DNA from: Bacteroidota bacterium | Lineage (GTDB): Bacteria; Bacteroidota; Bacteroidia; 2-12-FULL-35-15 | Direction of reading: 5' to 3' | NCBI GenBank assembly: GCA_947469885.1 | Contig: CANIQT010000004.1 | Location: forward strand, 1-64,000 | DNA: 64,000 bases | Shown here: piece after piece, positions 17,860 through 28,825 of the stretch | Numbering within the stretch: the stretch's first letter is position 1 | Layout of the letters: each line of letters opens with the position of its first letter | The notes under the pieces: model-generated | What the model was told of the DNA's origin: nothing | The model's database searches: none | What the model saw: only the letters and a program-made list of their open reading frames with translations | Translations under genes and position numbers: made by a program

Positions 17860-18589
17860 TAATAACAGTATCTAAAATTACGTTCAACCCTTTGAGGATT
17901 AAAAACTGGTCTGCAAAGATGCTGTTTTTTAATCGTTCCGCAAAGAAATTACCATCTCCTCCCGTAATTACTACTGTTAAATTATTATAAAGCTTTTTAT
18001 ACTGGTCAATAATTCCGTCCACTTCGGTTATTGCACCCATCAGAACCCCTGATAAAATACTATCGGTGGTGTTGGTTCCTATCAAGGAATCAAATTTAGG
18101 ATTAATCGATACCTCTGGCAAAAGGGCAGTTCCCTCACTCAGTGCTGTAAACCTCATTCGTAATCCGGGCGAAATGCCACCACCCAAAAATTCGTTTTTT
18201 TTGTTGATGAAATTATATTTGATACAAGTGCCAGCATCTATCACCAACACATCTTTGTTCGGATACAAAAAATTACCTCCTGCAACAGCTGCCAAACGGT
18301 CGGTTCCTATTGTTTTTGGAGTTTTATATTTGTTTTTGAAAGGCAAAATATGGTTGGATGAAAATACCTGAACAGGGACAAGTTCCAATAATTGTTCAAC
18401 AACCAATCCCTGCATCAGGTGGTCGGCAACACATGAAACAAAACAATTTTTGATTTTAAATTGTTTAACCAGTTTTTGACCATTAAATTCATTCACGCTT
18501 TCATATTCGAAATGAGCTTTCATTTCGTTTCCGCTAAACACTGCTGCTTTGGTAATAGTGTTGCCTATGTCTATTATTAGTTTCATCAC
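17852..18589 (-). CDS. coaX: Type III pantothenate kinase
   Basis: This 245-residue cytosolic enzyme phosphorylates pantothenate, the first step of coenzyme A synthesis. The acetate-kinase-fold motifs are present: DIGNTITKAAVF at the N-terminus, GTDRLAAVAGG near residue 95, DAGTCIKYNF near 120 and a GGISPGLRMR loop. The length is normal for the type III family. It is the first gene of the leftward block and shares eight bases with the next gene. A -7-like box lies 14 bp upstream of the ATG. Confidence 0.93.
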   Translation of the reverse strand: MMKLIIDIGNTITKAAVFSGNEMKAHFEYESVNEFNGQKLVKQFKIKNCFVSCVADHLMQGLVVEQLLELVPVQVFSSNHILPFKNKYKTPKTIGTDRLAAVAGGNFLYPNKDVLVIDAGTCIKYNFINKKNEFLGGGISPGLRMRFTALSEGTALLPEVSINPKFDSLIGTNTTDSILSGVLMGAITEVDGIIDQYKKLYNNLTVVITGGDGNFFAERLKNSIFADQFLILKGLNVILDTVINE

Positions 18590-18978
18590 GGTAAATTTTA
18601 TGCGAAGGTATGAAAAGTTTTAGCACAGAAAAAAGGGCACGCACCAACAAACAGATTATAACGAAACTTAGCCCCTAACACATAAACTGCCATTAGCTTA
18701 GACCACGATTTTAGAACTTAGTGCCTTCAGGAAAGCATAAATCTTTTTTACCTTCACCAATCAGCGTCATTTGCGTTCCAATTTTTTAATCTTTGCCATC
18801 TTCTTTCCCACTCCCAACAATAAAAAACATCTTTTTTAAAAAAAGTTTCAATTAATTTATGGAATTTTGACCAAACTTGCATCTATATAGTTAGAGGCAC
18901 TATAATTGTTCTTTTTAAAAATGGAAACAGCAAATGCCAACAACTTAAATTAATAATAAAAAAATAAATTCACTTACT
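18590..18978. other. Intergenic region between coaX and the macroglobulin gene
   Basis: Divergent genes flank this region. It contains the coaX -7-like box (18603-18610) and a partial match to the shared TGCATnTATATAG motif (18878-18890). No array with a clear period and no gene was recognised. Confidence 0.6.
18603..18610 (-). promoter_or_regulatory. coaX -7 element
   Basis: The minus strand reads TACCTTCG, one base from TAnnTTTG, 13 bases before the ATG. The same TTCG variant precedes leuS and the tryptophan dioxygenase gene. Confidence 0.45.
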
Positions 18979-19009
18979 AGCTCCCCCTCCTTTTTTCAAG
19001 GAGGGGGCT
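18979..19009. repeat. GC-rich CCCTCCTT/AAGGAGGG hairpin
   Basis: AGCTCCCCCTCCTT pairs with AAGGAGGGGGCT. It ends 19 bp before the macroglobulin start. Similar hairpins precede the starts at 48548, 59750 and 62999. Confidence 0.8.
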
Positions 19010-19028
19010 GGGGGGGTGGTCAAAAATT

Positions 19029-22000
19029 ATGAAAAACAAAAAATCATTCATCATCGCAATTCTGCTGATTGCAGGTATCACAGGAGTAATTACTGTACTT
19101 GGTTTTAAAGGAAACCTCAAACAATCGTTATTAATTTTCCCCAAAGGAAGCACCTATACCAAAGAGTGGAAAAAGGTGGATTCGCTTGTGGCAAGGGGTT
19201 TGAACAAGAGTGCGCTGGAAGTAGTGAACGGAATTTATGCCAAATCAAAAACTGAAAACAATGCACCGCAGTTTGTGAAAGCTATTATTCATCGAATGAA
19301 GCTGGAACAATACATGGAAGAATATTCGCTTGAAAATGCATTAAACAAATTGAGCGAGGAAATAAAAGAAGCTAAATATCCTGTAAAGCCGGTGCTCCAG
19401 TCGATGCTGGCAGAAAGCTACTGGCAATATTATCAAAACAATCGTTGGAAATTTTATAACCGGACCGAAACGGTTAATTTTAAAAACGATGACATTACTA
19501 CGTGGGATTTGAAAACTATTTTTTCGCAGGTGTTGAAAAATTATAATGCATCGTTGGAAAACGGGGATAGTTTAAAACGTACGCCACTCAATATTTATGA
19601 TGATGTAATAATTAAGCAAGTAGGATCTCGAAAATTTCGTCCTACAATTTTTGATTTTCTGGCGCATCGTGCTGTGGATTTTTACATGAATGAAGAACCC
19701 GATATCGAACGACCCTCTTATAAATTTGAACTTACATCCGATAGTTATTTCTGGAAGAATGAAGATTTTGTGAAACTAAAAATTGAAACAAAAGACACTT
19801 TGTCTTCAAAATATTATGCAATAAAAACATTACAAGAATTGATTGCTTTTCATTTGAGAGATGAAAGTCCGTTGGCATTGACTGATGCGGATTTGAAACG
19901 ATTGAAATTTGTACACAACAAATCGGTTTCGGAAATAAAAGACAGTTTGTATTTAGTGGCGTTGCAAAATTTGGCAAAGAAAGTAGAGCCGATTGATTTA
20001 CAAAATTTAGTAAAGAAATCGGATGCCGGGGCACATTCGTGCTCGGCAGAAGTGAATCATGAAATTGCAAAGTTTTATAATGAAAAAGGAAATAAATACA
20101 AACCAGACCAATCGGATGAAAACAAATGGTGGAAAAAACAAGCCGTAGAACTGTGTGATAAAGTAATAAAAACATTTCCGGCAAGTGATGGAGCAAAAAA
20201 CTGTGAGGTGCTGAAGTCGGCTATTACTGCTCATTCGGTTGATTTTATTTCTGAAAGTGTGAACATTCCAAATCAACCTTTTCGCTCGTTGGTTACGTAC
20301 CGAAATTTAAAAACAGTGTATGTGCGGATTGCTGAAATGGATATTGATAAATACAATAAGGCAATTGAGAAAAACTACGGAGAAGAATTAGTAAAACAAA
20401 TTCAGAAACTAACCCCGCTGAAAGAATGGACTGTAGAGCTTCCTGATGATGGAGATTACCAAACGCATACAACAGAAATAAAAATTCCTGAACTTGCCAT
20501 TGGGCATTATGTGATGCTTATTGGAAGCGATAAATCGTTCTCGTATAAAAATAATGGAGTTGCGTACACACATATTTGGGCGTCCAACATCAGTTACATG
20601 AGCCGAAGAATGACAAACGGCAGTTATGATTATTATGCGCAGCATCGCTCAACGGGTGCGCGTTTGGCAGGTGTGAAAGCACAAATTTATTATCAGAAAT
20701 ACAACTACATGACGAGACAATATGAATATATAAAAGATGAAAAGTACACAGGTGATGAAAATGGATTCTTCAATGTGCCGCCTACCGCGGATTACAGAAA
20801 CTTTACTGTTGAGTTTACTTACAAAGCTGTTTCTCCATTTACAGATGCACCTGATAAATTGCAAACCGATTTGCCTGTTTATCAATATAAAAACGGAACG
20901 TATGATGCTAATATTACTAAAACATTTTTCTTTTTAGACAGAGGAATTTATCGTCCGGGGCAAACCGTTTACTTTAAAGGCATAATGATTTCGGTGCACG
21001 GAGAGGAAAACAAAATAATGCCCAACACCAAAACTACCGTTATTTTTTATGATGTGAATTATCAGAAAATTTCTTCGTTGGATTTAACAAGCAATGAGTA
21101 TGGTACGTTCAGCGGTACATTCACAACTCCACAAGGAGTACTGAACGGGCAAATGAGTTTGAACAACGGAACAGGTAATATTTATTTTTCGGTAGAAGAA
21201 TACAAACGCCCTAAGTTTGATGTTACGTTCAATCCGGTGAAAGGGAGTTACCGACTGGACGATAGTGTGAAAGTAAACGGGAATGCAAAAGCATATTCAG
21301 GAGCAAAAATAGATGGAGCGGAAGTAAAATATCGTGTGGTGAGGGATGCTTCTTTTCCTTACTGGTGGTATTGGTGGAGAGGGTATTATCCAACGTCTGC
21401 ACAAATGGAAATTACAAACGGAACAACAACGACTAACGATACAGGTGCATTCTTTGTCAACTTTAAAGCCATTCCTGATTTATCTATTCCTAAATCATAT
21501 CAGCCAACTTATAGTTATACCGTGTATGCTGATGTGACTGATATTAATGGAGAAACGCATAGTTCGCAAACGAATGTGAGTGTGGCGTACACTGCCATCA
21601 ATTTAAGTGTGGGAGTTCCAACGTTATTAGAAAAAGAAAACAAAGATGCATTTGCAATTTCCACAACCAACATGAGCGGAGAGTTTCAGGCTGCACAAGG
21701 CAAAGTGGAAATATATAAACTGAAACAACCTGAAAAGACCTATCGTGCAAGGGCATGGACTAAACCGGATAAGTACATTATTACGAAAGAAGATTTTGAA
21801 AAATCGTTTCCGAATGATGAATACAAAGACGAAAATAATATGTACAAATGGGACAGAGGAGAAAAAGTGCTGGAGAAATTGTTTAACAATACATTTTCTG
21901 CAACTATTAATAACAAAGGTGTTTCGATTGAAAAGAATGTTTATGATAGTTTAAGAATTGTCAATCTGAAAACATGGAAACAAGGTGCGTATGTGATGGA

Positions 22001-25000
22001 AACACACACAAAAGATAAATATGGAGAAGATGTGAAAGATGTAAATTACTTTACTGTTTATACTAATTCGGGTACGGAAGTTCCCGGAAATGAAATCAAC
22101 TGGTTTAGTCAGCTTGGCAGCAAACCCATTGAACCGGGAGGTAAAGCGCATTTTATTATCGGCACAAAAGAAGAGAATGTGAAAGTGCTTTATGAAATAG
22201 AACACAAAGGAGAAATTGTAAAAAAAGAATTTATCTCTTTAAATAAAGAACAAAAATTAGTGGAGATTCCTGTTGAAGAAAAACACAGAGGCAACTTTTG
22301 TTATCACTTAACTTTTGTAAAAAACAATCGCAGTTATACTCAAACCGGAACGGTGGTGGTGCCTTATTCAAATAAGGAATTGGACTTAGAGTTTGAAACT
22401 TTCCGTGATAAATTGTTGCCCGGACAAATGGAAGAATGGAAAATAAAAATTAAAGATAAAAAGGGAGACAAGGTGATGGCAGAAATGATGACTGCTCTGT
22501 ACGATGCTTCGTTAGATGCTTTTAAGCCCAACAACTGGTATTTTAGTATTTACAATAGTTATTATTCTAATTTATATTGGGAGCATACAGGTTTTGGTAC
22601 TGCCAATGCACAGGTGTTTAATGTGGAATGGAATAAATATCCGGTGGGTGCTTATCGTTACTATGACAAATTAAATTGGTTTGGATACATCAATGGATAT
22701 TATAGCCGCAATGGGTATGACTATGATGGCTCTTATGATATGAACTTTCGCGGTGCGGTGGGGGGTGCCATGCAATCGACCCCGGGTGTAATGGCAAACC
22801 GTCTATCGATGGAGGAAAAGGCCGGAGAGATGGACGAACTGGAACAAACCGTGAGTGGAAAAGATAAAAACAAAGAATCTGGTTTTAAGAAGACAAGAAA
22901 AATTTCTGCTAAAGGAGATACTGGTGTTACATTAGCGGATGTTACTACTGTTGCTGCAGAAGCACCTAATGGAAGCCCTGCTTATAGTTGGAGTGTGGAT
23001 GGAAAAGAAAGTGGTGGTGGCAGAGAGGATTTATCAAAAGTTAATGCAAGAAGTAATTTTGCAGAAACTGCATTCTTTTATCCTCAAATGGAAACAGACA
23101 AAGATGGTAATGTGATTATTAAATTCACAATTCCTGAATCGTTAACCAAATGGAAGATGATGGGTTTTGCTCATACTAAAGATTTGAAGTATGGTATGAT
23201 AGAAAAGAATTTGGTGACACAAAAAGAGTTGATGGTGGTTCCAAATCCTCCACGTTTCTTCAGAGAAAATGACAAGATGGAATTTAGCACAAAAATCTCC
23301 AACCTTTCTGATGCTGATGTGACTGGCACTGTACAGCTTTTGTTTTATGATGCTACTTCTATGAAACCAATTGATATTTTATTGCAATCAAAAAATATTC
23401 ATGATGAAGGAACACGTTCTTTCTCTGCAAAAAAAGGATTGAGCACTACTACAAGCTGGGACATTATTATTCCCGAAGGTGTAGGAGCTATCACTTATAA
23501 AGTAGTTGCAAAGGCAGGTAACTTTTCTGACGGAGAAGAAATGGCGTTGCCTGTTTTAACAAACAGAATGCTAGTGACTGAAACTTTGCCATTGCCAATA
23601 AGAAGCAAAGAAACAAAAACATATCGCTTTGATAAATTAATTTCTCAAAGCAATGGCTCCACTACTTTAAGAAATCATAAACTTACTTTGGAGTTTACTG
23701 CTAACCCTGCTTGGTATGCTGTGCAGGCGTTACCGTACTTAATGGAATATCCTTATGAGTGTGCTGAACAAACATTCTCTCGTTTTTATGCAAACAGCAT
23801 TGCATCGCACATTGCTAATTCATCTCCGAAAATAAAAGCAGTATTTGATTCGTGGAAAAACACTTCTGATTCAAAAGCATTGCTTTCTAATTTGGAAAAG
23901 AATCAGGAATTAAAATCATTGATGCTGGAAGAAACGCCTTGGGTGCTGGATGCAAAGGACGAAACGGAGAGGAAGAAACGCGTTGCTCTTTTATTCGACT
24001 TAAATAAAATGAGTAATGAGTTGACAAAAGCAATGAAGAAATTGCAAAAGATGCAAACACCAAATGGTGGTTTCCCTTGGTGGGAAGGGATGCCAGATGA
24101 CCGTTACATTACTCAACACATCATCACAGGTATGGGACATCTGGACCATCTGGGTGTAAAAAATATTCGCACAGATAAAGATATATGGAACATGGTGAAT
24201 GCAGGAGTGAAATATTTAGACAATAGAATTCGTGAGGATTACGAATGGATTTTGAAATATGACAAGCCACACATTGATGAAAATCATTTGAGTTATTTGC
24301 AAATACAATATTTATATGCAAGAAGTTATTTCAAAGATGTTCCAGTGGATGGCCGCAACCAGAAAGCATTTGATTATTACAAAGGACAAGAAAAAAAATA
24401 CTGGCTTCAAAATAGTTTCTATATGCAAGGCATGTGTGCATTGGCTTTGAACCGGTATGATGATAAAATAACAGCAGCAGGAATTATGAAATCGTTGAAA
24501 GAAAATTCGTTGAACAGTGATGAGATGGGAATGTACTGGAAAGAAAACTATGGCGGATATTACTGGTACCAGGCACCGATAGAGGCACAGGCATTGTTGA
24601 TTGAAGCATTTGATGAAGTGAACAATGATAAAAAATCGGTGGATGCTTTGAAAGTATGGTTATTAAAATCGAAACAAACACAAGATTGGAAAACAACCAA
24701 AGCCACTACTGAAGCCTGTTATGCACTTTTGTTAAGAGGTACAGACTGGTTGGCTACAGAAAGTAATGTTGAAATTTCGTTAGGCGATATGAAAGTGGAC
24801 CCAAATAAAATGCCTGATGTGAAGCAGGAAGCAGGTACAGGTTATTTCAAAACTTCGTGGAGTGGTGGTGATATAAAACCAAATATGGGCAATGTTACTA
24901 TTACCAAAAAAGATGAAGGAGTTAGTTGGGGAGCATTGTACTGGCAGTACTTTGAGCAGCTGGATAAAATTACACCGAGTAAAACTCCATTGAATTTGAA

Positions 25001-25409
25001 GAAACAATTGTTTTTACAAAAAAATTCGTATGCTGGTCCGGTAATAGAGCCAATAACAGAAAACACAACCTTGAAAGTTGGAGATAAAATAAAAGTAAGA
25101 ATAGAATTACGTGTTGACAGAGATATGGAATATGTGCAAATGAAAGACATGCGCGCTTCGGGTTTTGAACCTACCAATGTTATTTCATCTTATAAATACC
25201 AGGATGGTTTGGGTTATTATGAAAGCACAAGAGATGCCGCTACTAATTTCTTCTTTTCTTATTTACCGAAAGGAACGTATGTTTTTGAATACCCGATGGT
25301 GGTGACTCATAACGGAGATTTCTCAAACGGAATCACTTCCATTCAGTGTATGTACGCTCCGGAATTTGCAAGTAATTCGGAAGGGATTAGAGTGAAGGTT
25401 GGGAAGTAG
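19029..25409 (+). CDS. Bacterial alpha-2-macroglobulin family protein
   Basis: This 2126-residue envelope protein traps proteases in the family model. A hydrophobic segment at residues 7-26 anchors or exports it; no lipobox cysteine is seen. Macroglobulin domains follow, including the MG2-type stretch FFLDRGIYRPGQTVYFKG. The bait-region side includes a tyrosine-rich insert, and the A2M domain is marked by NPPRFFRENDKMEFS. A thioester-type CAEQ sits at 1578-1581 in YPYECAEQTF, then the alpha/alpha toroid (TPNGGFPWWEGMPDDRY). Such genes are often paired with a penicillin-binding protein 1C gene; none is adjacent. Its last 23 bp overlap the end of the convergent riboflavin synthase gene. Confidence 0.92.
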   Translation: MKNKKSFIIAILLIAGITGVITVLGFKGNLKQSLLIFPKGSTYTKEWKKVDSLVARGLNKSALEVVNGIYAKSKTENNAPQFVKAIIHRMKLEQYMEEYSLENALNKLSEEIKEAKYPVKPVLQSMLAESYWQYYQNNRWKFYNRTETVNFKNDDITTWDLKTIFSQVLKNYNASLENGDSLKRTPLNIYDDVIIKQVGSRKFRPTIFDFLAHRAVDFYMNEEPDIERPSYKFELTSDSYFWKNEDFVKLKIETKDTLSSKYYAIKTLQELIAFHLRDESPLALTDADLKRLKFVHNKSVSEIKDSLYLVALQNLAKKVEPIDLQNLVKKSDAGAHSCSAEVNHEIAKFYNEKGNKYKPDQSDENKWWKKQAVELCDKVIKTFPASDGAKNCEVLKSAITAHSVDFISESVNIPNQPFRSLVTYRNLKTVYVRIAEMDIDKYNKAIEKNYGEELVKQIQKLTPLKEWTVELPDDGDYQTHTTEIKIPELAIGHYVMLIGSDKSFSYKNNGVAYTHIWASNISYMSRRMTNGSYDYYAQHRSTGARLAGVKAQIYYQKYNYMTRQYEYIKDEKYTGDENGFFNVPPTADYRNFTVEFTYKAVSPFTDAPDKLQTDLPVYQYKNGTYDANITKTFFFLDRGIYRPGQTVYFKGIMISVHGEENKIMPNTKTTVIFYDVNYQKISSLDLTSNEYGTFSGTFTTPQGVLNGQMSLNNGTGNIYFSVEEYKRPKFDVTFNPVKGSYRLDDSVKVNGNAKAYSGAKIDGAEVKYRVVRDASFPYWWYWWRGYYPTSAQMEITNGTTTTNDTGAFFVNFKAIPDLSIPKSYQPTYSYTVYADVTDINGETHSSQTNVSVAYTAINLSVGVPTLLEKENKDAFAISTTNMSGEFQAAQGKVEIYKLKQPEKTYRARAWTKPDKYIITKEDFEKSFPNDEYKDENNMYKWDRGEKVLEKLFNNTFSATINNKGVSIEKNVYDSLRIVNLKTWKQGAYVMETHTKDKYGEDVKDVNYFTVYTNSGTEVPGNEINWFSQLGSKPIEPGGKAHFIIGTKEENVKVLYEIEHKGEIVKKEFISLNKEQKLVEIPVEEKHRGNFCYHLTFVKNNRSYTQTGTVVVPYSNKELDLEFETFRDKLLPGQMEEWKIKIKDKKGDKVMAEMMTALYDASLDAFKPNNWYFSIYNSYYSNLYWEHTGFGTANAQVFNVEWNKYPVGAYRYYDKLNWFGYINGYYSRNGYDYDGSYDMNFRGAVGGAMQSTPGVMANRLSMEEKAGEMDELEQTVSGKDKNKESGFKKTRKISAKGDTGVTLADVTTVAAEAPNGSPAYSWSVDGKESGGGREDLSKVNARSNFAETAFFYPQMETDKDGNVIIKFTIPESLTKWKMMGFAHTKDLKYGMIEKNLVTQKELMVVPNPPRFFRENDKMEFSTKISNLSDADVTGTVQLLFYDATSMKPIDILLQSKNIHDEGTRSFSAKKGLSTTTSWDIIIPEGVGAITYKVVAKAGNFSDGEEMALPVLTNRMLVTETLPLPIRSKETKTYRFDKLISQSNGSTTLRNHKLTLEFTANPAWYAVQALPYLMEYPYECAEQTFSRFYANSIASHIANSSPKIKAVFDSWKNTSDSKALLSNLEKNQELKSLMLEETPWVLDAKDETERKKRVALLFDLNKMSNELTKAMKKLQKMQTPNGGFPWWEGMPDDRYITQHIITGMGHLDHLGVKNIRTDKDIWNMVNAGVKYLDNRIREDYEWILKYDKPHIDENHLSYLQIQYLYARSYFKDVPVDGRNQKAFDYYKGQEKKYWLQNSFYMQGMCALALNRYDDKITAAGIMKSLKENSLNSDEMGMYWKENYGGYYWYQAPIEAQALLIEAFDEVNNDKKSVDALKVWLLKSKQTQDWKTTKATTEACYALLLRGTDWLATESNVEISLGDMKVDPNKMPDVKQEAGTGYFKTSWSGGDIKPNMGNVTITKKDEGVSWGALYWQYFEQLDKITPSKTPLNLKKQLFLQKNSYAGPVIEPITENTTLKVGDKIKVRIELRVDRDMEYVQMKDMRASGFEPTNVISSYKYQDGLGYYESTRDAATNFFFSYLPKGTYVFEYPMVVTHNGDFSNGITSIQCMYAPEFASNSEGIRVKVGK

Positions 25410-25986
25410 TGAGGAGCTTACTAATATATTTCCCTACAATATCAAATTCAAGATTTACTACTGAATCTTTTTTGATAGAATGAAAATTAGTATGCTCGTA
25501 AGTATAAGGAATGATACAAACTGAAAAGGAATTGTGTTGTGAATTGACAACTGTTAAACTTACACCGTTTACACAAATGCTTCCTTTTTCAACAGTAATA
25601 TTATTTGTAGAAGAATCATATTCAAAAGTAAACATCCAGCTACCATTGGTTTCTTTAACTTCTGTACACGTTGCTGTTTGGTCCACATGCCCCTGAACGA
25701 TGTGCCCATCCAATCGGTCGCCCAGTTTCATGCAACGTTCCAAATTAATTTTATCTCCAATGGAAGGCAAACCAAGATTTGTTTTTTGCAATGTTTCGTC
25801 AATAGCGGTTACTGTATATTCATTTCCATTTATAGCAATAACCGTAAGGCATACTCCATTATGAGCAATGCTTTGGTCAATTTTTAATTCGGAAGTAAAA
25901 TTGGATTTTACAGTGATGTGAAGATTGTTTTGCTCTTTGCGCAAGTTGGTCACCTCGCCCAACTCTTCTATAATACCTGAAAACAT
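25387..25986 (-). CDS. ribE: Riboflavin synthase
   Basis: This 199-residue enzyme converts two molecules of 6,7-dimethyl-8-ribityllumazine to riboflavin and a pyrimidine. It has two similar lumazine-binding halves. The first opens with the conserved MFSGIIEELGEV and has NGVCLTV near residue 44; the second has GHIVQGHVD and CVNGVSLTVV. The length is typical. The coding end overlaps the last 23 bases of the macroglobulin gene on the other strand. It lies three bases from the stop of the CHU_C adhesin upstream, so the two may be cotranscribed although functionally unrelated. Confidence 0.95.
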   Translation of the reverse strand: MFSGIIEELGEVTNLRKEQNNLHITVKSNFTSELKIDQSIAHNGVCLTVIAINGNEYTVTAIDETLQKTNLGLPSIGDKINLERCMKLGDRLDGHIVQGHVDQTATCTEVKETNGSWMFTFEYDSSTNNITVEKGSICVNGVSLTVVNSQHNSFSVCIIPYTYEHTNFHSIKKDSVVNLEFDIVGKYISKLLTTSQPSL

Positions 25987-25989
25987 AGG

Positions 25990-28710
25990 CTATTTAACTG
26001 GGCTTCCTCCTTCGTGGAAAAGTTGAATAAATCCTTTTAACACTCTTGGCTGTATTCCATCCACATGAATTTCATTCACGGTACATACATAGAAATAAAC
26101 TCCATCAGGACAAATTGTTTTGCTGTCTTTGTTTTTACCATCCCACAAAATATTTTTGTCTTCAGTTTCAAACATCAACAATCCCCAGCGGTCGTAAATT
26201 TTCATTTCCACATCTTTTACATAACGGTACCCCGGTAATGGTGTCACTAAATCGTTGATATTATCACCGTTTGGAGTAAACACATTTGGCAATTCATATT
26301 CGGGACAATTGTCCATACATATTTTAGTTACCACCGGACTTTCGTTGGGCACCACTGCCGAATCAACTGCGGTTACTGCATAACATCCTGCTATAGACGG
26401 AACACCTTCGTACAAATAAGTATGAGTATAGCTGGTAATGTTCATATCCGTTGTACTGTATATCAACTCCAAAGGTGCATCCGTGGTCGGTGCAAAATAA
26501 ATATTTATCTGCACTGCATCATCGCTACAAACATCATTTGGATTGGTCCAAGTGATAACATTTTGAACAATGTCACAATCATCTTCCACCATAAACCAAG
26601 GCTGACACGGAGGAACAATATCCACAGGGCGTTCGCATCTTCTTTCGGAAGTATTAACCAAAGGATTTTGTATTAACGGGTCAGAATACGTTCCAAATGT
26701 TTTTACTTTGTAACAATATTGCTGTCCGTTAATTAAGCCGGCATCTACATAAGTGTTGGTATGCGTGCTATCAAGGAAGTTAAATATACCGCTATTTGGA
26801 GCAGTTTCTTTATACACATCAGTTCTATAATTCATCCATGGAACATTTGCCTGCCAAGATAAATTAACCTGACCACCTGCAGGAGTAGACGATAAATAAA
26901 CCGAAGAAGCAGTATTGGTAGAGCCTTTCAGAATACCGTTGGAATACAAATCAACTCGGTAAGTATAAGGGAAATCCTGCGTATTGATGCCGGTAGTAAC
27001 AAAACCAGTATCGGGTAATTCATGATACGAATTATAAATATAATTAGCATTAGACGAAACCTGAACAAAACTTAGATTTCCGGTCATTCCTTGTGCCATC
27101 ATCAGTTTATATTGATAAGGAGGAGGACTGGCAATGGTATCCAAGTTTGGAGGTGTTGCCAATGGTTTTATCCAATGTGTCCAAATGCTATCATTTGTTC
27201 CAGTACTCAAAACAGATACATTAGTAATTACCGGAACATCTCTAACCAGCATGGCGCATACATTTCCAGAAGCATAACTCAGTGAGCCATCAGAATAAAA
27301 GGCTACAATTATATAGGAGTAATTGGTGCCGTTTACCAAACCATTACCATTATTATTATCAACAAAAATAGTAATGTTAGGACCAGTTTGTCCTATTAAC
27401 GTGTAACCCGCACTAACAGGCAATCCTGTTTGGCATACATCATGTACAAAAGTGTCGCAGGAGTTTTTGCGATAAACTTTATAACCAATCAAAGGATTGA
27501 TGCCAACAGTGGCGTTGCATGCAGTGGCAAGCCAATCCACAACTATACTAGAACCATTTGGTGTGGCAGAAACAATGACAGGAGCAGGAGCTATAACTCG
27601 TATAAATACAGAACGATAATCAACCAATGCATTATTATTATTATCAGTTGCTTTAAAGGTAACCAAGTATGGTAGCAATTGCACTTCCGAACAATTAGGT
27701 GTCCAGTGGAAACTGCCTGTTACAGGGCTAACTGAAGGAGATGAACTAAAAGTGGCAGAAGGATTAATCTGAAAAGGACCGCCTGACGCATCTAATGTAA
27801 TTACTTCGTTTGCCTGTGCATCAGTAGCGGTAACGGTAAAATTTAAACTAGTGTTGGCAACAATACAAGTATCGTCAATTGGCTGTATTTGAGGAGGAGT
27901 ATTGATGCAGGAGTTCACTGTAATCTGCATATCTCTTAGTATAGAGCCAACAAAATAACGGGTAGGGCTACCGGGCAATCGTCTCCATTCTTTTATAAGT
28001 ATAGCAATGTTGTAATTACAAATGGTGGTAGGAGTACACCACACCAAATCTCCATTCAATGCGTCAATGGAGCTATACGACATGTTAGGCGGAAAAGCCC
28101 AACCGGGTATAGGAACATTAAAAGCCAAACAAGTGGTTAAGCTATACGATAAACTATCCCCATCAGGGTCGTAAGCTCCGGGGTTATGCTCAAAACACAC
28201 CCCCACACATGCATCATCCAGCGGCATATTGAGTAATACAGGAGAATTATTGTTACCTAAAAATGGATTGATTACTAAAGTGGTACTAAGGGAGAACGAA
28301 GTGTTAATAGAGTTTGGAATATTACACGTTCCTGAATTTCTGTTTTGATCGTCCATGGTAATGGAGTATGTTCCCGGACCAGAATACTCATGAGTACATT
28401 CATAAATATTTAATTTGGTACATGAAAAAAGCTGTTGCCCATCGTGCGTGCCGGGACACAAAATACTTGGTCCATTTATACGGGGTGCCCAAACACTATC
28501 TGTAAAATCTCCAAAGTTAATTGGTAATTCGCACCGGTCGGCAGTGGTACTGCAAGTATTAGTGTAAGTAGTTACTTTTATTTTATATAAATATGGATGA
28601 CCTGAATATCCAATGTATTCGAATGTGATTTCTCCTGCACGGTTGTGAGTAGCATAAACATTGGCGAAACCAAGAATGAGCAGAGTAAATAAAAGAAGAA
28701 ATTTTTTCAT
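25990..28710 (-). CDS. Secreted protein with gliding-type C-terminal domain
   Basis: This 906-residue protein has a clear signal peptide (LILGFANVYA, then THNRAGEITFEYIG). The opening THNRAGEI and the region to about residue 250 match a head module common in Bacteroidota surface proteins. Ig-like and fibronectin-type modules occupy about 260-790. The C-terminal CHU_C domain (FTPNGDNINDLV near 808, MKIYDRWGLLMFET) marks it for type IX secretion. It is probably a surface-exposed adhesin. Cysteines are frequent, as expected outside the cell. Confidence 0.9.
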   Translation of the reverse strand: MKKFLLLFTLLILGFANVYATHNRAGEITFEYIGYSGHPYLYKIKVTTYTNTCSTTADRCELPINFGDFTDSVWAPRINGPSILCPGTHDGQQLFSCTKLNIYECTHEYSGPGTYSITMDDQNRNSGTCNIPNSINTSFSLSTTLVINPFLGNNNSPVLLNMPLDDACVGVCFEHNPGAYDPDGDSLSYSLTTCLAFNVPIPGWAFPPNMSYSSIDALNGDLVWCTPTTICNYNIAILIKEWRRLPGSPTRYFVGSILRDMQITVNSCINTPPQIQPIDDTCIVANTSLNFTVTATDAQANEVITLDASGGPFQINPSATFSSSPSVSPVTGSFHWTPNCSEVQLLPYLVTFKATDNNNNALVDYRSVFIRVIAPAPVIVSATPNGSSIVVDWLATACNATVGINPLIGYKVYRKNSCDTFVHDVCQTGLPVSAGYTLIGQTGPNITIFVDNNNGNGLVNGTNYSYIIVAFYSDGSLSYASGNVCAMLVRDVPVITNVSVLSTGTNDSIWTHWIKPLATPPNLDTIASPPPYQYKLMMAQGMTGNLSFVQVSSNANYIYNSYHELPDTGFVTTGINTQDFPYTYRVDLYSNGILKGSTNTASSVYLSSTPAGGQVNLSWQANVPWMNYRTDVYKETAPNSGIFNFLDSTHTNTYVDAGLINGQQYCYKVKTFGTYSDPLIQNPLVNTSERRCERPVDIVPPCQPWFMVEDDCDIVQNVITWTNPNDVCSDDAVQINIYFAPTTDAPLELIYSTTDMNITSYTHTYLYEGVPSIAGCYAVTAVDSAVVPNESPVVTKICMDNCPEYELPNVFTPNGDNINDLVTPLPGYRYVKDVEMKIYDRWGLLMFETEDKNILWDGKNKDSKTICPDGVYFYVCTVNEIHVDGIQPRVLKGFIQLFHEGGSPVK

Positions 28711-28801
28711 TTCTTAAAACGTTTTGTAGAAAAGGAATGCTAAATTACTTAATTTTATTGATATGAAACAAGTTTTCAACTTTATTAGCATAAAAATTAT
28801 T

Positions 28802-28809
28802 TATCTTTG
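28802..28809 (+). promoter_or_regulatory. -7 element of the toxin-antitoxin operon
   Basis: TATCTTTG matches TAnnTTTG. It lies 16 bp before the ATG at 28826 and inside a longer possible frame from 28763, which supports the later start. Confidence 0.5.
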
Positions 28810-28825
28810 TGAAAAAATAAACACT

